Assembly: GCA_965153355.1 (NCBI GenBank)
Contig: OZ231127.1
Span: forward strand, 60,140,001 to 60,204,000
DNA from: Flaccisagitta enflata
Lineage: Eukaryota; Chaetognatha; Sagittoidea; Aphragmophora
DNA length: 64,000 nucleotides
Reading direction: 5' to 3'
The stretch's first letter is position 1. Each line of letters opens with the position of its first letter. Shown here piece after piece: positions 12,890-28,969 of this stretch. Below the pieces are notes generated by a model, which worked only from the letters and a program-made list of their open reading frames with translations, was not told where the DNA came from and did not search any database. The position numbers and the translations under genes are program-made.

Positions 12890-13500
12890 CTCATTGTATT
12901 GTGGCTGTGTTCTTCTCCATTGTTGTTCTTATTCTCTATTGTCATTGTTCTTCTTCTTCATCCCAGTTCTTTTTCTGAAATGTTCCTCCCCATCGTCGTC
13001 GTTTTTCCTCTCCTTCATCTTCATTATTCTTTTGCTTGATTGTCATTGTTTTTCCCCTTCATTGTTGTCATTCTTTTCTTTAATTGTCATGGTCTTTCTC
13101 CTTGATTGTCATGTTTTCCCCATCATCATCCTTTGTCGTTTTTCTTCTCCTTCATCATCGTTTTTCCTCTTCTTCATCCTTGTCGTTCATCTCCTTCATT
13201 GTTGTTGTTTGTCTCCGTAACTGTTGTTGTTCATCTCCTTCATTGTTGTTGTTCTTCTCCTTCATTGTCGTCATTCATCTCCTTCAGTGTCGTCGTTCTT
13301 CTCCGTTATTGTTGTTGTTCTTCTCCTTCATTGTTGTTGTTCTTCTCCTTTATTGTTGTCATTCCCCTCTTTCATCGCTGTCGTTTTTCTCCTTCATCGC
13401 CGTCGTTCTCCTCCTTCATCGCTGTCGTTGTTCTCCTTCATCGTCAACGTTGTTCTCCTTCATCGCCATCGTTCTCTCCCTCATCCTTGTCGTTTTTATC
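12890..13500. repeat. 22-bp TCTCCTTCATTGTTGTTGTT minisatellite
   Basis: Units of about 22 bp (tctccttcattgttgttgttct) with many variants. Because 22 is not a multiple of three, all three plus frames cycle through the same peptide, which explains the long overlapping open frames. Confidence 0.85.
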
Positions 13501-13509
13501 TAAAATAAC

Positions 13510-13889
13510 CATCAAATTACACCTTTTTTAAGTTGATATCCATTTTGTTTATTTTGAATATTGTTCGCTGAACTCTTGGAATTGGTCAGTATTTATCTCA
13601 CCTGGTTCATGTGGTGTCCGTTGGTAGTTGATACATTTCTCCTCGACTTACAAGCGTTCTTCCCTTGCAACTCGTGATAGGAATGAAATTATGAATAAAA
13701 AAAGAAAAAAATAGAAATTCCGATCCGATCCTTTGCAGTAAAATGATGCTCGCGGATAAATGATTCATTTAAACCGACTTTCTCCAAGCCGGCAAAAATT
13801 TTGTGTGATGCAATAGCTTATCATGGTTTTTTTTCCCATTCCTATGTGATTCAGTGCATGTGGGGGGTATTCTTATAAAATTCACATAT
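13510..13889. other. Unassigned interval
   Basis: Ordinary-composition DNA just downstream of the reverse-transcriptase remnant. It may include its 3' end, but no tail was identified. Confidence 0.35.
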
Positions 13890-13891
13890 TC

Positions 13892-14256
13892 TCAGGTAGT
13901 ATTGATCAAACGCATTTCATTTTTTCCATTTTCCAGATTCCAAACAGATTGTAACAATTTCGACATCAAACGCAATGTGCTAATATCTTCAGAGAAAACA
14001 GCATTAAAGTCAATAGAATACCCCCCGTTGTATAAATTGACATGTTTCCACTTTACACAAGAGTTCAACCTGTGGCTCTCGTCATCCACTACATTACACT
14101 CTTTACAATATTCTGTGCCGTATTTTCCTTTAAAATTCTTCGCACAATCAAGCATTCTGTATCTGGCCATGATAATCATTTTCACAGTCTTCCTAGGCAA
14201 TTCAAAAAGTACATTGTGTGAATAATCAAGCTGGTACGAGTCCTGTTCTAAGAAAA
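13892..14256 (-). pseudogene. LINE reverse-transcriptase C-terminal remnant
   Basis: The open frame reads FELPRKTVKMIIMARYRMLD, CAKNFKGKYG, then YCKECNVVDDESHRLNSC. This resembles the Cys/His region after the reverse-transcriptase domain of non-LTR retrotransposons. Upstream it runs into a (GA)n array at 14262 and the polymerase core is missing, so it is a 5'-truncated relic. LINE class is not determined. Confidence 0.65.
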
Positions 14257-14261
14257 AACCG

Positions 14262-14313
<52 letters not shown>
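14262..14313. repeat. (GA)n microsatellite
   Basis: About 26 GA units at the broken 5' edge of the LINE remnant. Confidence 0.97.
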
Positions 14314-14314
<1 letters not shown>

Positions 14315-14316
<2 letters not shown>

Positions 14317-14600
14317 GAAGAGTGTTAGTTACTGGTGGATTTCCGAACCGCGCTTAATGAACCAATTCGAAGAAAGGTGCAAATTGCGAAAGTAGGAAAG
14401 AATTAAAAGAGCATACCGCCGAACGAACGAACGAAGAAACGAACCCGTTGGCGGCCAAGTTGGAAAAGTGGTTTCAGTTTGACCCAGGGTTCGAAACCAC
14501 CAACAACACGCAGTTTACTCTAAGGGTCGACCCTACGCCGGGTCATTAACTACAACCTTATGATCATTAGAGTTAAGAGCATATATCAGCCGTGAGAAAA
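14315..14600. other. Unassigned interval
   Basis: Contains cgaacgaacgaac and a gggttcgaaacc motif at about 14499 that resembles a B box but has no convincing A box. No gene called. Confidence 0.3.
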
Positions 14601-14602
14601 GG

Positions 14603-15145
14603 GGGAGGCGTAAGGAAGGATGAAGATGATGAAGATGAAGATAAAGTTGAAGTTAACGATGAAGATGAAAATGAGGTTGAAGATGAGAATGAAGATGGAG
14701 ATGAAGTTGAGAAAAGGGGGAGGCGTAAGGAAGGATGAGGATGAGGAAGATGAAGTTGAAGATAAAGTTGAGGTTGACGAGGAAGATGAGAACGGAGATG
14801 GAGATGAAGTTAAGAAAAGGGGGAGGATTAAGGAAGGATGAGGATGAGGAAGAGGAAGCTGAAGATCAAGTTGAGGTTAGAGATGAATATGAAGATGAGA
14901 ATGAGGTTGAAAAAGAGAATGAAGATGAGAATGAAGATGAGAATGAAGATGGAGATGAAGTTGATAAAAGGGGGAAGATAAAGAAAGGATGAGGAAGATC
15001 GAGATGAAGTTGAAGATAAAGTTAAAGATGAAGATGAGAATGAGGTTGAAAATTAAGATGGAGATGAAGTTGAGAAAAGGGAAAGGCGTAAGGAAGGATG
15101 AGGAAGATGAAGATGAAGTTGAAGATAAAGTTGAGGCCAAAGACC
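14603..15145 (+). repeat. GAAGATGAAGTTGAGG minisatellite with higher-order units
   Basis: Irregular (GATGAA/GTTGAA) repeats organised in blocks of about 120 bp, each introduced by gaaaagggggaggcgtaagg. The block sits directly before the ACGG array and tail hairpin at 15165-15252 and looks like cargo of that element. Confidence 0.8.
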
Positions 15146-15252
15146 GCAAAAACCCAAAAAAAGTAAAGTGTGACGGACGGACCAACGGACGGACGGACAG
15201 ACCGACGGACCGACAAAGCGGGGTGTAGAGTCGCGTAGCACGCGACTTAAAA
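15146..15252 (+). mobile_element. ACGG hairpin element tail, AGTCGCG type
   Basis: Reads gtaaagtgtgacggacgg, an ACGG/ACCG array, gacaaagcggggtgtag and the perfect-armed hairpin AGTCGCGTAGCACGCGACT at 15229-15247. The head was not found, unless the minisatellite upstream belongs to the element. Confidence 0.75.
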
Positions 15253-15257
15253 GAAGA

Positions 15258-15305
15258 AGAAGAAAATGAAAAAAGAAAAAAGAAAGAAGAAAAAAGAAAG
15301 AAAAG

Positions 15306-15359
<54 letters not shown>

Positions 15360-15450
15360 AAAAGAAAAAGAAAAAGAAGAAGAAGAAGAAGAAGAAGAAG
15401 AAGAAGAAGAAGAAGAAGAAGAAAAAGAAGAAAAAGAAGAAGAGATGAAA
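15258..15450. repeat. (GAA)n array
   Basis: Purine-only tract of about 190 bp, pure GAA in places, beginning where the ACGG element ends. Confidence 0.97.
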
Positions 15451-15540
15451 ATGAAAATATAATGAAAATGAAAATGAAGAAAAATAAAAAGGAAAAGATA
15501 AATAAGAAAAATGAGAAATGATAAGAGAAAATAAGAAATA

Positions 15541-15556
15541 ATGATGATGATGAAGT

Positions 15557-15621
<65 letters not shown>

Positions 15622-15675
15622 TCGATGATGATGATGATGATGATGATGATAATGATGATAATGATGATGATGATG
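15541..15675. repeat. (GAT)n array
   Basis: About 40 GAT units with few interruptions, after a GA/AAT-rich transition. Confidence 0.97.
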
Positions 15676-15748
15676 AAGAGAAATAAAATATAGAAAAACG
15701 AGAAAAGGATGTTTTGAAGTGGTCAGGGGGTTGGTTGGGTCTGGTTTT

Positions 15749-15768
15749 CTCTCTCTCTCTCTTTCTCT

Positions 15769-15843
<75 letters not shown>
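15749..15843. repeat. (TC)n microsatellite
   Basis: About 45 units with some TTTC near the start. Confidence 0.97.
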
Positions 15844-15848
<5 letters not shown>

Positions 15849-16014
15849 GTATGTTTTGTCAGAACAATCATTGGAGTTTTATCTCAGATCCAATCTTTAT
15901 TTTGTTCAATTCAAACACGATTTCTTAAAAATTCAATTCTAAGACCTTGACTCAGTCCTACCTCCTCTCTTCTGCATCCTCTTCCTCCCACTTCCCCTTC
16001 ATATCCCATATCGC

Positions 16015-16015
<1 letters not shown>

Positions 16016-16103
<88 letters not shown>
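16016..16103. repeat. (GT)n microsatellite
   Basis: About 43 GT units. Three tandem copies of an 18-bp unit (gtgtaagatacaatgact) follow at 16117-16170. Confidence 0.97.
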
Positions 16104-16106
<3 letters not shown>

Positions 16107-16440
16107 TGATCATGTGGTGTAAGATACAATGACTGTGTAAGATACAATGACTGTGTAAGATACAATGAGTCAATGACTGAGGGATGAAAAAAAACAAATG
16201 ATGAAAGATGAGATAGGAGTCCGGCAGAATTCGATCAGTGAGTCGAAACTGTGAAAAGGTTGTCTCTTGCAGGAAATGCGCCACTCTGCATGTCAACGCC
16301 ATGCATCATCCTGGAAAAGACAAAAGTAGGGCATCACATCCGCTCTGTCGCTGTCTCTCTATCTCTATCTCTGTCTGGTCTCTGTCTCGTTTCTGTCTCT
16401 GTATCTGTAGTCTCAGTCTAGTCTCTGTCTGCCTGTCAGT

Positions 16441-16674
<234 letters not shown>

Positions 16675-16857
16675 CCGTCCGTAAAGTGGAGTAATCGTCA
16701 GTGCTTCAACAACGGAAACAGAGCAATGAATGAATGTTGGTCTGTCATTGTCGTTGTTTTGACACTATATCATCCCTGTTCTTTTTGCTAAGCTTTGGTC
16801 GTCGAGGATTGGGGTACACCAAGTCAAATTTTTGCTGTCGTTGTTGTCGTTGTCGGG

Positions 16858-18265
<1,408 letters not shown>

Positions 18266-18873
18266 TGGAAGGGGTGTGCATATTTTGTTTTTGCTTTTGT
18301 TGTTATCTTTGTTATTGCCGTAATCCTTTTCTATGTCCTTTGCTTCTGCGCGCTTCTTGCTTTTACTTTCTCTTCCGTTTTTCGTCCTCATTTTTTCTCT
18401 TTTGCTGAATTGACCTCACACGTCGTGGAGTGCCATGAGGTTCAATCGATATATTTGAGATAAATTGGCTGGTTCGATGGTCGGTTGGCGCAGCATTCCG
18501 TTCGTCGTTCAGTGGATCGGTTGGTTTGAATATTGGTTGAATATATTGGTAGGCAGGATAACTGGTTTAGTGATTGGTGTCCTATTTGGTTTTTTAGTTG
18601 ATCGGTTGGGTGGTCAGTTTATTGGTTGTCTGGTTGGTTGTTTGGCTGATTGGTTGGTTGGTTGGTTGGTTAGTTGGTTGGATGCGTAATAGCAAGACTA
18701 ACTCAAAGTTCGGCAGAGAGTCTGTTCTGCCATTTCCTACCGAAACACGAAACAGGAACTGACTTTGAACTTTTCCGCTCTTATTGATTTTTCGCTCCAT
18801 TTTTTTCCTTTTGTTCTTTTCCTCTGATGTCCTCAAGATCAAATCGAAGCTATAAATGACGACAAAAAAATGG

Positions 18874-21205
<2,332 letters not shown>

Positions 21206-21231
21206 GGAGGATATACAATCAAGATTAAACC

Positions 21232-22197
<966 letters not shown>

Positions 22198-22325
22198 CCA
22201 TTTTTAGATGGAAGAGCGAGAGTGATGAACGGCCAAAAGACAGACATTCGATTATGATTCAGTCGGTTAAAAAATGAACGGGGGACGGGAATAGCCGGTT
22301 GGAATGGGAGCTGGGGAGTGGGGAT

Positions 22326-22465
<140 letters not shown>

Positions 22466-22592
22466 ACAAGAGACAAACTGACCGACCAACCGACAAGGAG
22501 TCTGAGAAAGAGTGAGTGATAGGGAATGGAAAGATATAACCTCCAAAAAAAAGAATAGATAATGAAGAAATCTGTTTTCGCTTTCACCCCAG

Positions 22593-22738
22593 AAATATAC
22601 CAGAAGTCGCGGCTGCGTGGCAGCGCTGGTGCACTCGACGCCTCTTAGCCAGCTGCAGCAATCTCCAGCCAACGACGGCAGCAGCTGCGTCCAACGCAGC
22701 AGCGGCGTGACGCTTCTTCGCTGCGCTCATCCCCGTGG
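22593..22738 (+). other. GC-rich candidate exon
   Basis: Follows an acceptor-like tttcgctttcaccccag and is clearly GC-richer than its surroundings. One frame ends in a stop at 22708-22710 after an Ala-rich stretch; another stays open to the (CT)n array at 22751. No domain is recognised and no partner exon was found, so it may be chance. Confidence 0.2.
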
Positions 22739-22747
22739 CGTTATGAG

Positions 22748-22750
<3 letters not shown>

Positions 22751-22842
<92 letters not shown>
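22751..22842. repeat. (CT)n microsatellite
   Basis: About 46 units. A second short (CT)n lies at 22898-22923. Confidence 0.97.
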
Positions 22843-22844
<2 letters not shown>

Positions 22845-22949
22845 TCTCTCTCAACTCTTTGGTAGGGAAATAAGTCGAGAGCTGGGGGAAAGGCTCGACT
22901 CTCTCTCTCTCTCTCTCTCTCTCACTCTATCTCTGTCTCTCTTAGTCTC

Positions 22950-23112
22950 TGGCAGTAGGCTGGGAACTGAGGGTCTTCTTGGGTTGACTGGCGCCATGTT
23001 GGAATTGAGTGAGAATTTGGCATCGAGCGACCGGATGTGTTCGCTGACGTGTTTTAAATCGTGAGTTAATGCTTGAATTCGCTCGTTATGTTTGCTACTT
23101 ACGACAGAGTAA
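22950..23112 (-). other. Candidate exon with helical composition
   Basis: The minus-strand frame reads HNERIQALTHDLKHVSEHIR then SLDAKFSLNSNMAP, heptad-like and charged. No family is recognised, and it ends in a (GA)n-derived Arg/Glu run. A transposon-encoded fragment is possible. Confidence 0.2.
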
Positions 23113-23139
23113 CCGACACTTGTAATTGACAACTAACTA

Positions 23140-23655
23140 ACAGACCAACCTCACCCTACCGACAAGTTATATAGAGTTACGTGCCGTATTATCCGGGACT
23201 GCGGAGAGAGGGAGGAAACAAGAAGCTAGTCAACCTTCAGCTCCACATCGCCTCCGCGCTTCAAACAGAACTCCTTTTGTCTTTGTGCAATGCAATGTGT
23301 TTCGCGAGTTAGCTAGAGAGACAGGGGGAAAATATCCTCGAGTTGTTTTGGAACATTCGATCGCGGGCGAGAGACAATGAGAAGGAAATGTAAAACGGAT
23401 TGGCAGACAGACAGATCAACAACCGGCATTGTCTAGATGGTTACGCCAACAGCAGCAGGGATAGATAATCTCTGTTGGAAACATGGCGCTTCTGGTTTGG
23501 TATCAACGATCAATGAAGGTGTCACAAAAAGGATGGAAGGAAGAAGATGATATACTGATGATGATACCGGCAAAAGAACTTAGCCGCTTTTTAGGATGCG
23601 TCTATTCGAAATTGTTTCCCCCTGCCAACATCTTAATACGAGCTTCTTAATGGAA
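23140..23655. other. Unassigned interval
   Basis: Ordinary composition, no long frame, no repeat structure recognised. Confidence 0.4.
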
Positions 23656-23658
23656 ATA

Positions 23659-24231
23659 GTCGCAAAAGCGTTAGATGGTCAGCGGTACCCGTGCCCTGCC
23701 CTTGTAGGTTGTGCTTGAAGTTGAAGGGGAAGCAGGGCAGCGGCCCCAAAGGGGTCGATGACCTATGCTTTTACACATATGGGGAATTTTCTCCTCCTCC
23801 TCCATCCGCCCGGCCCCCTTACCCCAGCTCCGAGGCCCAAATTCTAGTCCCGAGACCCAAATCCCAATCTCTTGGCCCAAATCCTATCCAAAAGGCCCAT
23901 ATCCTAGCCTCAAGGCCCAAATCCTAGCCTGGAGGCTCAAATCTCAGCCTTGAGACCTAAATCTCATCCCTGAGGCTTAGATTTAGGCCTCACGGCTGGG
24001 ATTTGAGCCTAAAGGATGAGATATGGATCTCAAGTCTGGGATTTGGACCTTGAGGCTAGGATTTGGGCCTTTTGGATAGGATTTGGGCCACGAGACTGGG
24101 ATTTGGGTCTCGGGACTAGAATTTGGGCCTCGGAGCTGGGGGAGGGGGGCAGCGGACGGAGGAGGAGGAGAAAATTCCCCATATTTGTGAAAGCATAGGT
24201 CATCGACCCCTTTGGGGCCGCTGCCCAAAAA
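23659..24231 (+). mobile_element. Foldback element, GGCAGCGGCCCC family, copy D
   Basis: Left end gtcgcaaaagcgttagatgg, then tcagcggtacccgtgccctg and gcagcggccccaaaggggtc...cctatgct. The core is short GAGGCCCAAATCC units that reverse orientation near 23990. The right end repeats the subterminal block inverted (agcataggtcatcgacccct...gctgccc). This makes a near-complete palindrome. Confidence 0.8.
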
Positions 24232-24375
24232 GGAAGGATGGAGGCTGAACGAGAGAAAGGGAAGACGATAAGGACAGGACGAGAAGGCGAGAAGGCGAAG
24301 GAAGCGGGTTGAGGCGGGCAAACATGGCATAGGAATCGGGTGTGGCTTGAAGTAATAAGAGCTAAGTTTAAGATG

Positions 24376-25231
24376 CTTTTTGGGCAGCAGCTCCGAAGGG
24401 GCCGATGACCTATGCTTTCACACAGGGAGAAATTTTCTCCTCCTCCTTCTTCTCCTCCTCCTCCTCTGTCCCCCCCCTGGCCTTCACGCCCAAAATCCGC
24501 CTCTAGGCCCAAACCCCAGCCTCGAGGCCCAAATCCCAGCCTCGAGGCCCAAATCTTAGCTTCGAAGCCCAAATTCCAGCCTCGAGGCCCAAATCCCAGC
24601 CTCGAGGCCCAAATCCCAGCCTCGAGGCCCAAATTCCAGCCTCGAGGCCCAAATCCCAGCCTCGAGGCCCAAATCCCAGCCTCGAGGCCCAAATCCCAGC
24701 CTCGAGGCCCAAATCCCAGCCTTGAGGCCCAAATCCCAGCCATGAGGCCCAAATCCCACCCTCAAGGCTCAAATCCCAGCCTTGAGGCCCAATTCCCAGC
24801 CTTCAGGCCCAATTCCCAGCCTTGAGGCCCAAATCCCAACCTTGAGGCCCAAATCCCAGCCTTGAGGCCCAAATCCCACCCTCAAGGCTCAAATCCCACC
24901 CTCAAGGCTCAAATCCCAGCCTTGAGGCCCAATTCCCAGCCTTCAGGCCCAATTCCCAGCCTTGAGGCCCAAATCCCAACCTTGAGGCCCAAATCCCAAC
25001 CTTGAGGCTCAAATCCCAGTCTCAAGGCTCAAATCCCAGCCATGTGGCTCAAATCCCCACCTCCAGGCTCAAATCCCAGCTTCAAGGCCCCAATTCCAGC
25101 CTCCAGGCTCAAATAAAAACAGCATAGGTCATTGGCTCCTTCGGGGCCGCTGCCCCTCTCACCACCTTACATTTTCATACACTCACATAGGGGCAACGGG
25201 TACCGCTGACCATCTAACGCTTTTGTGACTA
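24376..25231 (-). mobile_element. Foldback element, GGCAGCGGCCCC family, copy E
   Basis: Opposite orientation to copy D: begins gggcagcagctccgaagggg and ends cgggtaccgctgaccatcta...ttttgtgac. The core is the longest of the family, about 30 units at 24480-25115. Confidence 0.8.
24480..25115. repeat. GAGGCCCAAATCCCAGCCTC 20-bp minisatellite
   Basis: About 32 units of 20 bp forming the core of copy E. Early units are nearly identical; later ones are more varied (aattcc, caaggctc), with a larger block repeat near 24780 and 24920. Both strands stay open over several hundred bases because of the periodicity, not because of a gene. Confidence 0.93.
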
Positions 25232-25278
25232 TTCGCATTGAACAACACAGACTAAAACTTTATAGCAGCCCAAAGGCA

Positions 25279-26014
25279 GTAAGTGGTCAGCGGTACCCAT
25301 GCCCTGCTTGAGTAGTGTGTGATTTAGGTTGAGGGAGAGCAGAGCAGCGACTCCGAAGGGGACAAAGTCGTGTAGAACATAGGGGGAATCTGTCCGTCCA
25401 TCCGTCTGTCCGTCCGTCCGTCCTTTAGTCTGCCTTCCTTCTGTCCAAGATGCCCTGTTATTTAAACTCTCATTGAATAACATGGAGATATGACAAAAGT
25501 CAGTATATGGACAACAGTACCAATGCCCTTCTTAGGTAGTTTATAGGTTAAGTTGGGGGGGAGTAGGCTAGGATCTGGGTCTCTAAGGCCAGAATTTCTT
25601 GGTCTCAGAGGCCAGGATTTGGGTCTCTGAGGCCAGGATATAGGTGTTTGAGGCCAGAACCTTGATCTCAGGGGCCAAAATCAGGGTCCCAGAGGTCAAG
25701 ATCTTGGTCTATAAGGCTAGGATGTGGGTTACAGAAGCCAGAATCTAGGTATCAAAGCCAGAATCTAGGTCTATGGAGCCAAAATGATAGAACTCAGACC
25801 AGAATTCAGGTTTTCTAACCAGATTTGGACAATTTTGCTAGGATTTGAGCTATTTTGCTTGGATTTGGGCCATACAGTTCGGATTTTGGCCCCAAAGGCG
25901 ACAAAGCCCTGAGGATGAGGCAGGAGGGACGGACGTACGGACGTACGGACGTACGGACAGATTCCCCCTGTGTTCTACAAGACTTCGTCCCATTCGGGGC
26001 CGCTGCCCAAAAAG
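25279..26014 (+). mobile_element. Foldback element, GGCAGCGGCCCC family, copy F (composite)
   Basis: Starts tggtcagcggtacccatgcc with a TCCG tetranucleotide tract at 25390-25425. A second partial left end occurs at 25499-25565. The core holds GGATTTGGGTCTCTGAGGCC units, then an ACGT/ACGG tract (25926-25958), and it closes with the inverted block ending gctgcccaaaaag. Probably two copies merged. Confidence 0.65.
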
Positions 26015-26189
26015 CCGAATTGTACGGCTCACATTTTACTTGGTGTCATTTTAAAAACTAAGCCTCTTCCTCGCTTTGTAAAATTTACATCGCTTTCTAG
26101 GATTTCATTTTACAAGCTTGACTAAAAGCCTCCTCCGTTGTACGGCTCGAATTCGTTTTTTAGCTGTTACTGAACAAGCTTTGAAAAGA

Positions 26190-26380
26190 ACCTTAAGACT
26201 CAAAAACTTAAACACTTAAAAACTTAAAAAATTTGAAATTTCAAAACTTAAAAACTTAAAACTTAAAAACTTAAAAACATAAAAACTTCAAAACTTCAAA
26301 ACTTCAAATCTTCAAAACTTCAAAACTTCAAAACTTCAAAACTTCAAAACTTCAAAACTTCAAAAATTCAAGACTTCAAG
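26190..26380. repeat. ACTTAAAA / ACTTCAAA satellite
   Basis: About 22 units of 8-9 bp, first acttaaaa and then acttcaaa. Confidence 0.9.
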
Positions 26381-26772
26381 TAGACATAAGCTCTATTTGA
26401 TCGTGGAGCAAAAATTCCACTAGAATAGAATGAGACAGTTTTGTTATCACACGTTTACACCTTGAGAAATGGTCAAAAATGAACAAATGAACAAAGTGAA
26501 ATATGCCCCTGACAGAAAACTACGAGATCTATCGATTGATGTACGTTTCAAGGGACAAAGATGAGAGGAAGGTATTTTTTTTTCAATCTTTATCACTTCT
26601 AACAACTCTTGTGGCAATATGTGAGTATGACATTTTTTGTAATTGGGCTCGTTGGATGCAGTTTTGTTTTTGCTTTCGATTGAAACCTTCCCGAAACCTG
26701 AGTTTTACCTCCCCTGGCCTCCCGAGAGCTTTAAAGAAGACCATATCAGTGCAATTTTCTGCGACTTTCTAA

Positions 26773-26896
26773 TAGGGATGTGGAAGCGGTCGATTTTAGT
26801 GCCGCTTCCACCGCTTCCGCTTCCATTTTGTAGTTCAAATACTAGTAGCTATCCCATCCTCCAAAATGGAAGCGGTCAATCGCTTCCACATCCCTA
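26773..26896. mobile_element. hAT-type MITE (TAGGGATG), copy 1
   Basis: 124-bp palindromic element with ends TAGGGATGTGGAAGCGGTC and its inverse (aatcgcttccacatcccta). It is flanked by perfect 8-bp direct repeats CTTTCTAA (26765-26772 and 26897-26904). Eight-base duplications and such ends are typical of hAT transposons. No ORF. Confidence 0.92.
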
Positions 26897-26904
26897 CTTT
26901 CTAA

Positions 26905-27360
26905 GGTGATGTTTTGTTTACCGCAAATGCAAATTCACCGCACACGAATAACAGAATTGATTACGCACGCATGATAAACGCAACCTAATCATGGAAGGTC
27001 CACAAATTTTGTCTTTTATACATACGCCTATTTATAAATGTATACTAATATATACTTATATACTATACTATACTATATACTAATATACACTTTTATATAC
27101 TATACATTACAAGTGATTTATGTATTTATTGATATACACATAAAACAGTATATATAATAGATTGCTTTTGGTAGAATAATTATAAGGTTCCAGATTTGAA
27201 GGTTAAATCTCAATGTGTACGTTCATGAATACATAAATCATTTATGTATATTAGTATATAAGACATATATGATACATCATCTGTAGACATACACACACAT
27301 ATCGTATAATGAACTCACAACGAAGCTAAAACGCATCATTGCCGAACATCAGCGGCAAAA
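26905..27360. other. AT-rich interval with TATA-type repeats
   Basis: Irregular (TATAC)n and (TATA)n between 27015 and 27290. No gene recognised. Confidence 0.5.
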
Positions 27361-27362
27361 AG

Positions 27363-27407
<45 letters not shown>

Positions 27408-27500
27408 CAGCAGCACAAACAACAACAATCAGCGGCAAAAACAACAACAATCAGCGTCAAGAACAACAACAATCACAACAACAACAACAAAAACGACAAC
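27363..27500. repeat. (AAC)n array, interrupted
   Basis: CAA units interrupted by tcagcggcaaaaac-type segments. Confidence 0.93.
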
Positions 27501-27860
27501 AGTCTGGGCTGATAAACAAGATACCAAAGCCACATTAATGTTACGTCACATTTCGATGCGTTCGTCGTTAGTTACTGAATCAGCGCTGCAGCGCCAAATT
27601 GTGAAAGTAAGGCGTACTTGAAGCGACACTGACACGTAAGTCCATTTCGTCTTCAAAAATCAACACCCAACGCGCGCTATCAATTTCAATCTTGGATTTG
27701 CTGGAGCAATGCTAACAACATCAACAGGTGATGAAGTGTTTGTACTTTGACAATCACTCAGTACAAAGCTGCGCCCTAGTAAAGTATCTTTTTTCAGAAA
27801 ATTTCATTTGGCTTAGACATACTCATAATCTAAAGATATTGATCGTTCCCCTGGCTTTCT
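27501..27860. other. Unassigned interval
   Basis: No coding or RNA feature recognised. Confidence 0.4.
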
Positions 27861-27862
<2 letters not shown>

Positions 27863-27955
<93 letters not shown>

Positions 27956-27988
27956 TGTGCGCGTGTGCGCGTGTGTGCGTGTGCGTGT

Positions 27989-28021
<33 letters not shown>

Positions 28022-28024
28022 CGT

Positions 28025-28085
<61 letters not shown>
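27863..28085. repeat. Compound (GT)n, (GTGTGC)n, (CT)n array
   Basis: About 44 GT units, then GT with regular GC substitutions (gtgtgcgt) for about 90 bp, then GT again and about 15 CT units. Alternating purine-pyrimidine sequence abuts a homopurine-homopyrimidine tract. Confidence 0.97.
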
Positions 28086-28088
<3 letters not shown>

Positions 28089-28217
28089 AGTTATATTTTC
28101 CCCAAGTTTTTTTTTCCCTTTTTTTCCTCCCTCCTTTTTCATCCCTTTCTCTAAACCCTTTGATTATTTCCCCCCCCCCCACGGGGGGGAGAATACGGAA
28201 CAATATACAGGCCTGCT
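28086..28217. mobile_element. Truncated copy of the TGTATATTATTGAG element
   Basis: Matches the right half of the element at 29905-30229: aaaagttatattttcccc, a C-run/G-run hairpin (28170-28190), and the end acaatatacaggcctg. The left half is missing. Confidence 0.65.
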
Positions 28218-28570
28218 TATTTCCTCCCCCACCCGCGATTCCCTCTCCTTGTGCATACAGACTCTGGATCGTTTCGCAAAATTATTTCACATTTCATCAA
28301 TTGTCCGACGCCGCCAATATTTCCCTTCCACCAACTCCTACAACGCTACAAAGAAATTCCCGTGGACAAACAATTTCAATCGTTAACAACTGTAATTAAC
28401 GCTATTTTATTCTTTTTGGCGTTAAGAATTAATTCGTTTTCATGATACTTGCGTAATTGTCTATTTATAATTGAAATGAATTACTTCACCAACAAAAAAC
28501 CAAATGAAATATGAACAATGGATGAAAAAGAAACAATCCTTATATCTTATGTCCTCTTAGGGAAAATAGG
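28218..28570. other. Unassigned interval
   Basis: A 64-codon frame (28251-28445) shows no known features. No gene called. Confidence 0.3.
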
Positions 28571-28574
28571 CCAG

Positions 28575-28965
28575 CTTTTATGAAGTCGCGGACTGGCTTC
28601 TCTGCAGTAGGCTTTGTCCGTATGTTTTTCCGCCGGTTTGTCTGTAACAAATGATAACGCATATTTGAGATGCCGCGCATGTGTATCTCCTTAAAGATAT
28701 TCTTCCATGTGTCTGTCTGTCAAAGCTTAGATGATGGATTTATGGATGTTTCTCTCAGTGATTCACGCTCGAGTTGAAAACGCAAAAAAAAAAACAAAAA
28801 CAAAAACAAAAAACGCGTATTAATGATACTGCAGTTGTCATTCTGTGTTTGTATGTGTGTGTAAGGGTTGTTGGGGGTGGGGTTGGGGTGAGGCTGGAGG
28901 TTGGATGCCCCTGCCTACCCGTCTGCAACGATATTGTAACCCTGTGTCTTTTGTTTATATGGTAA
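28575..28965 (-). mobile_element. Degenerate ACGG-type element, head and tail pieces
   Basis: 28580-28640 contains a decayed tail (gaagtcgcggactggcttct, ggctttgtccg). 28860-28960 contains a minus-strand head (gcccctgcctacccgtctgc, aacgatattgtaaccctgtg). The middle is not alignable by eye. Confidence 0.5.
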
Positions 28966-28969
28966 TGAA

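Noticed and set aside
14499-14512. B-box-like gggttcgaaacc as a tRNA
   Set aside because: No A box at a suitable distance and no cloverleaf.
24030-24825. Frames with a regular GIWASRLGFGPRG-type repeat
   Set aside because: Produced by the 20-bp minisatellite core of a foldback element; both strands are open and there is no start or splice context.
24480-25115. CRISPR-like array of 20-bp units
   Set aside because: Units are directly adjacent with no unique spacers, and the genome is animal. It is a minisatellite.
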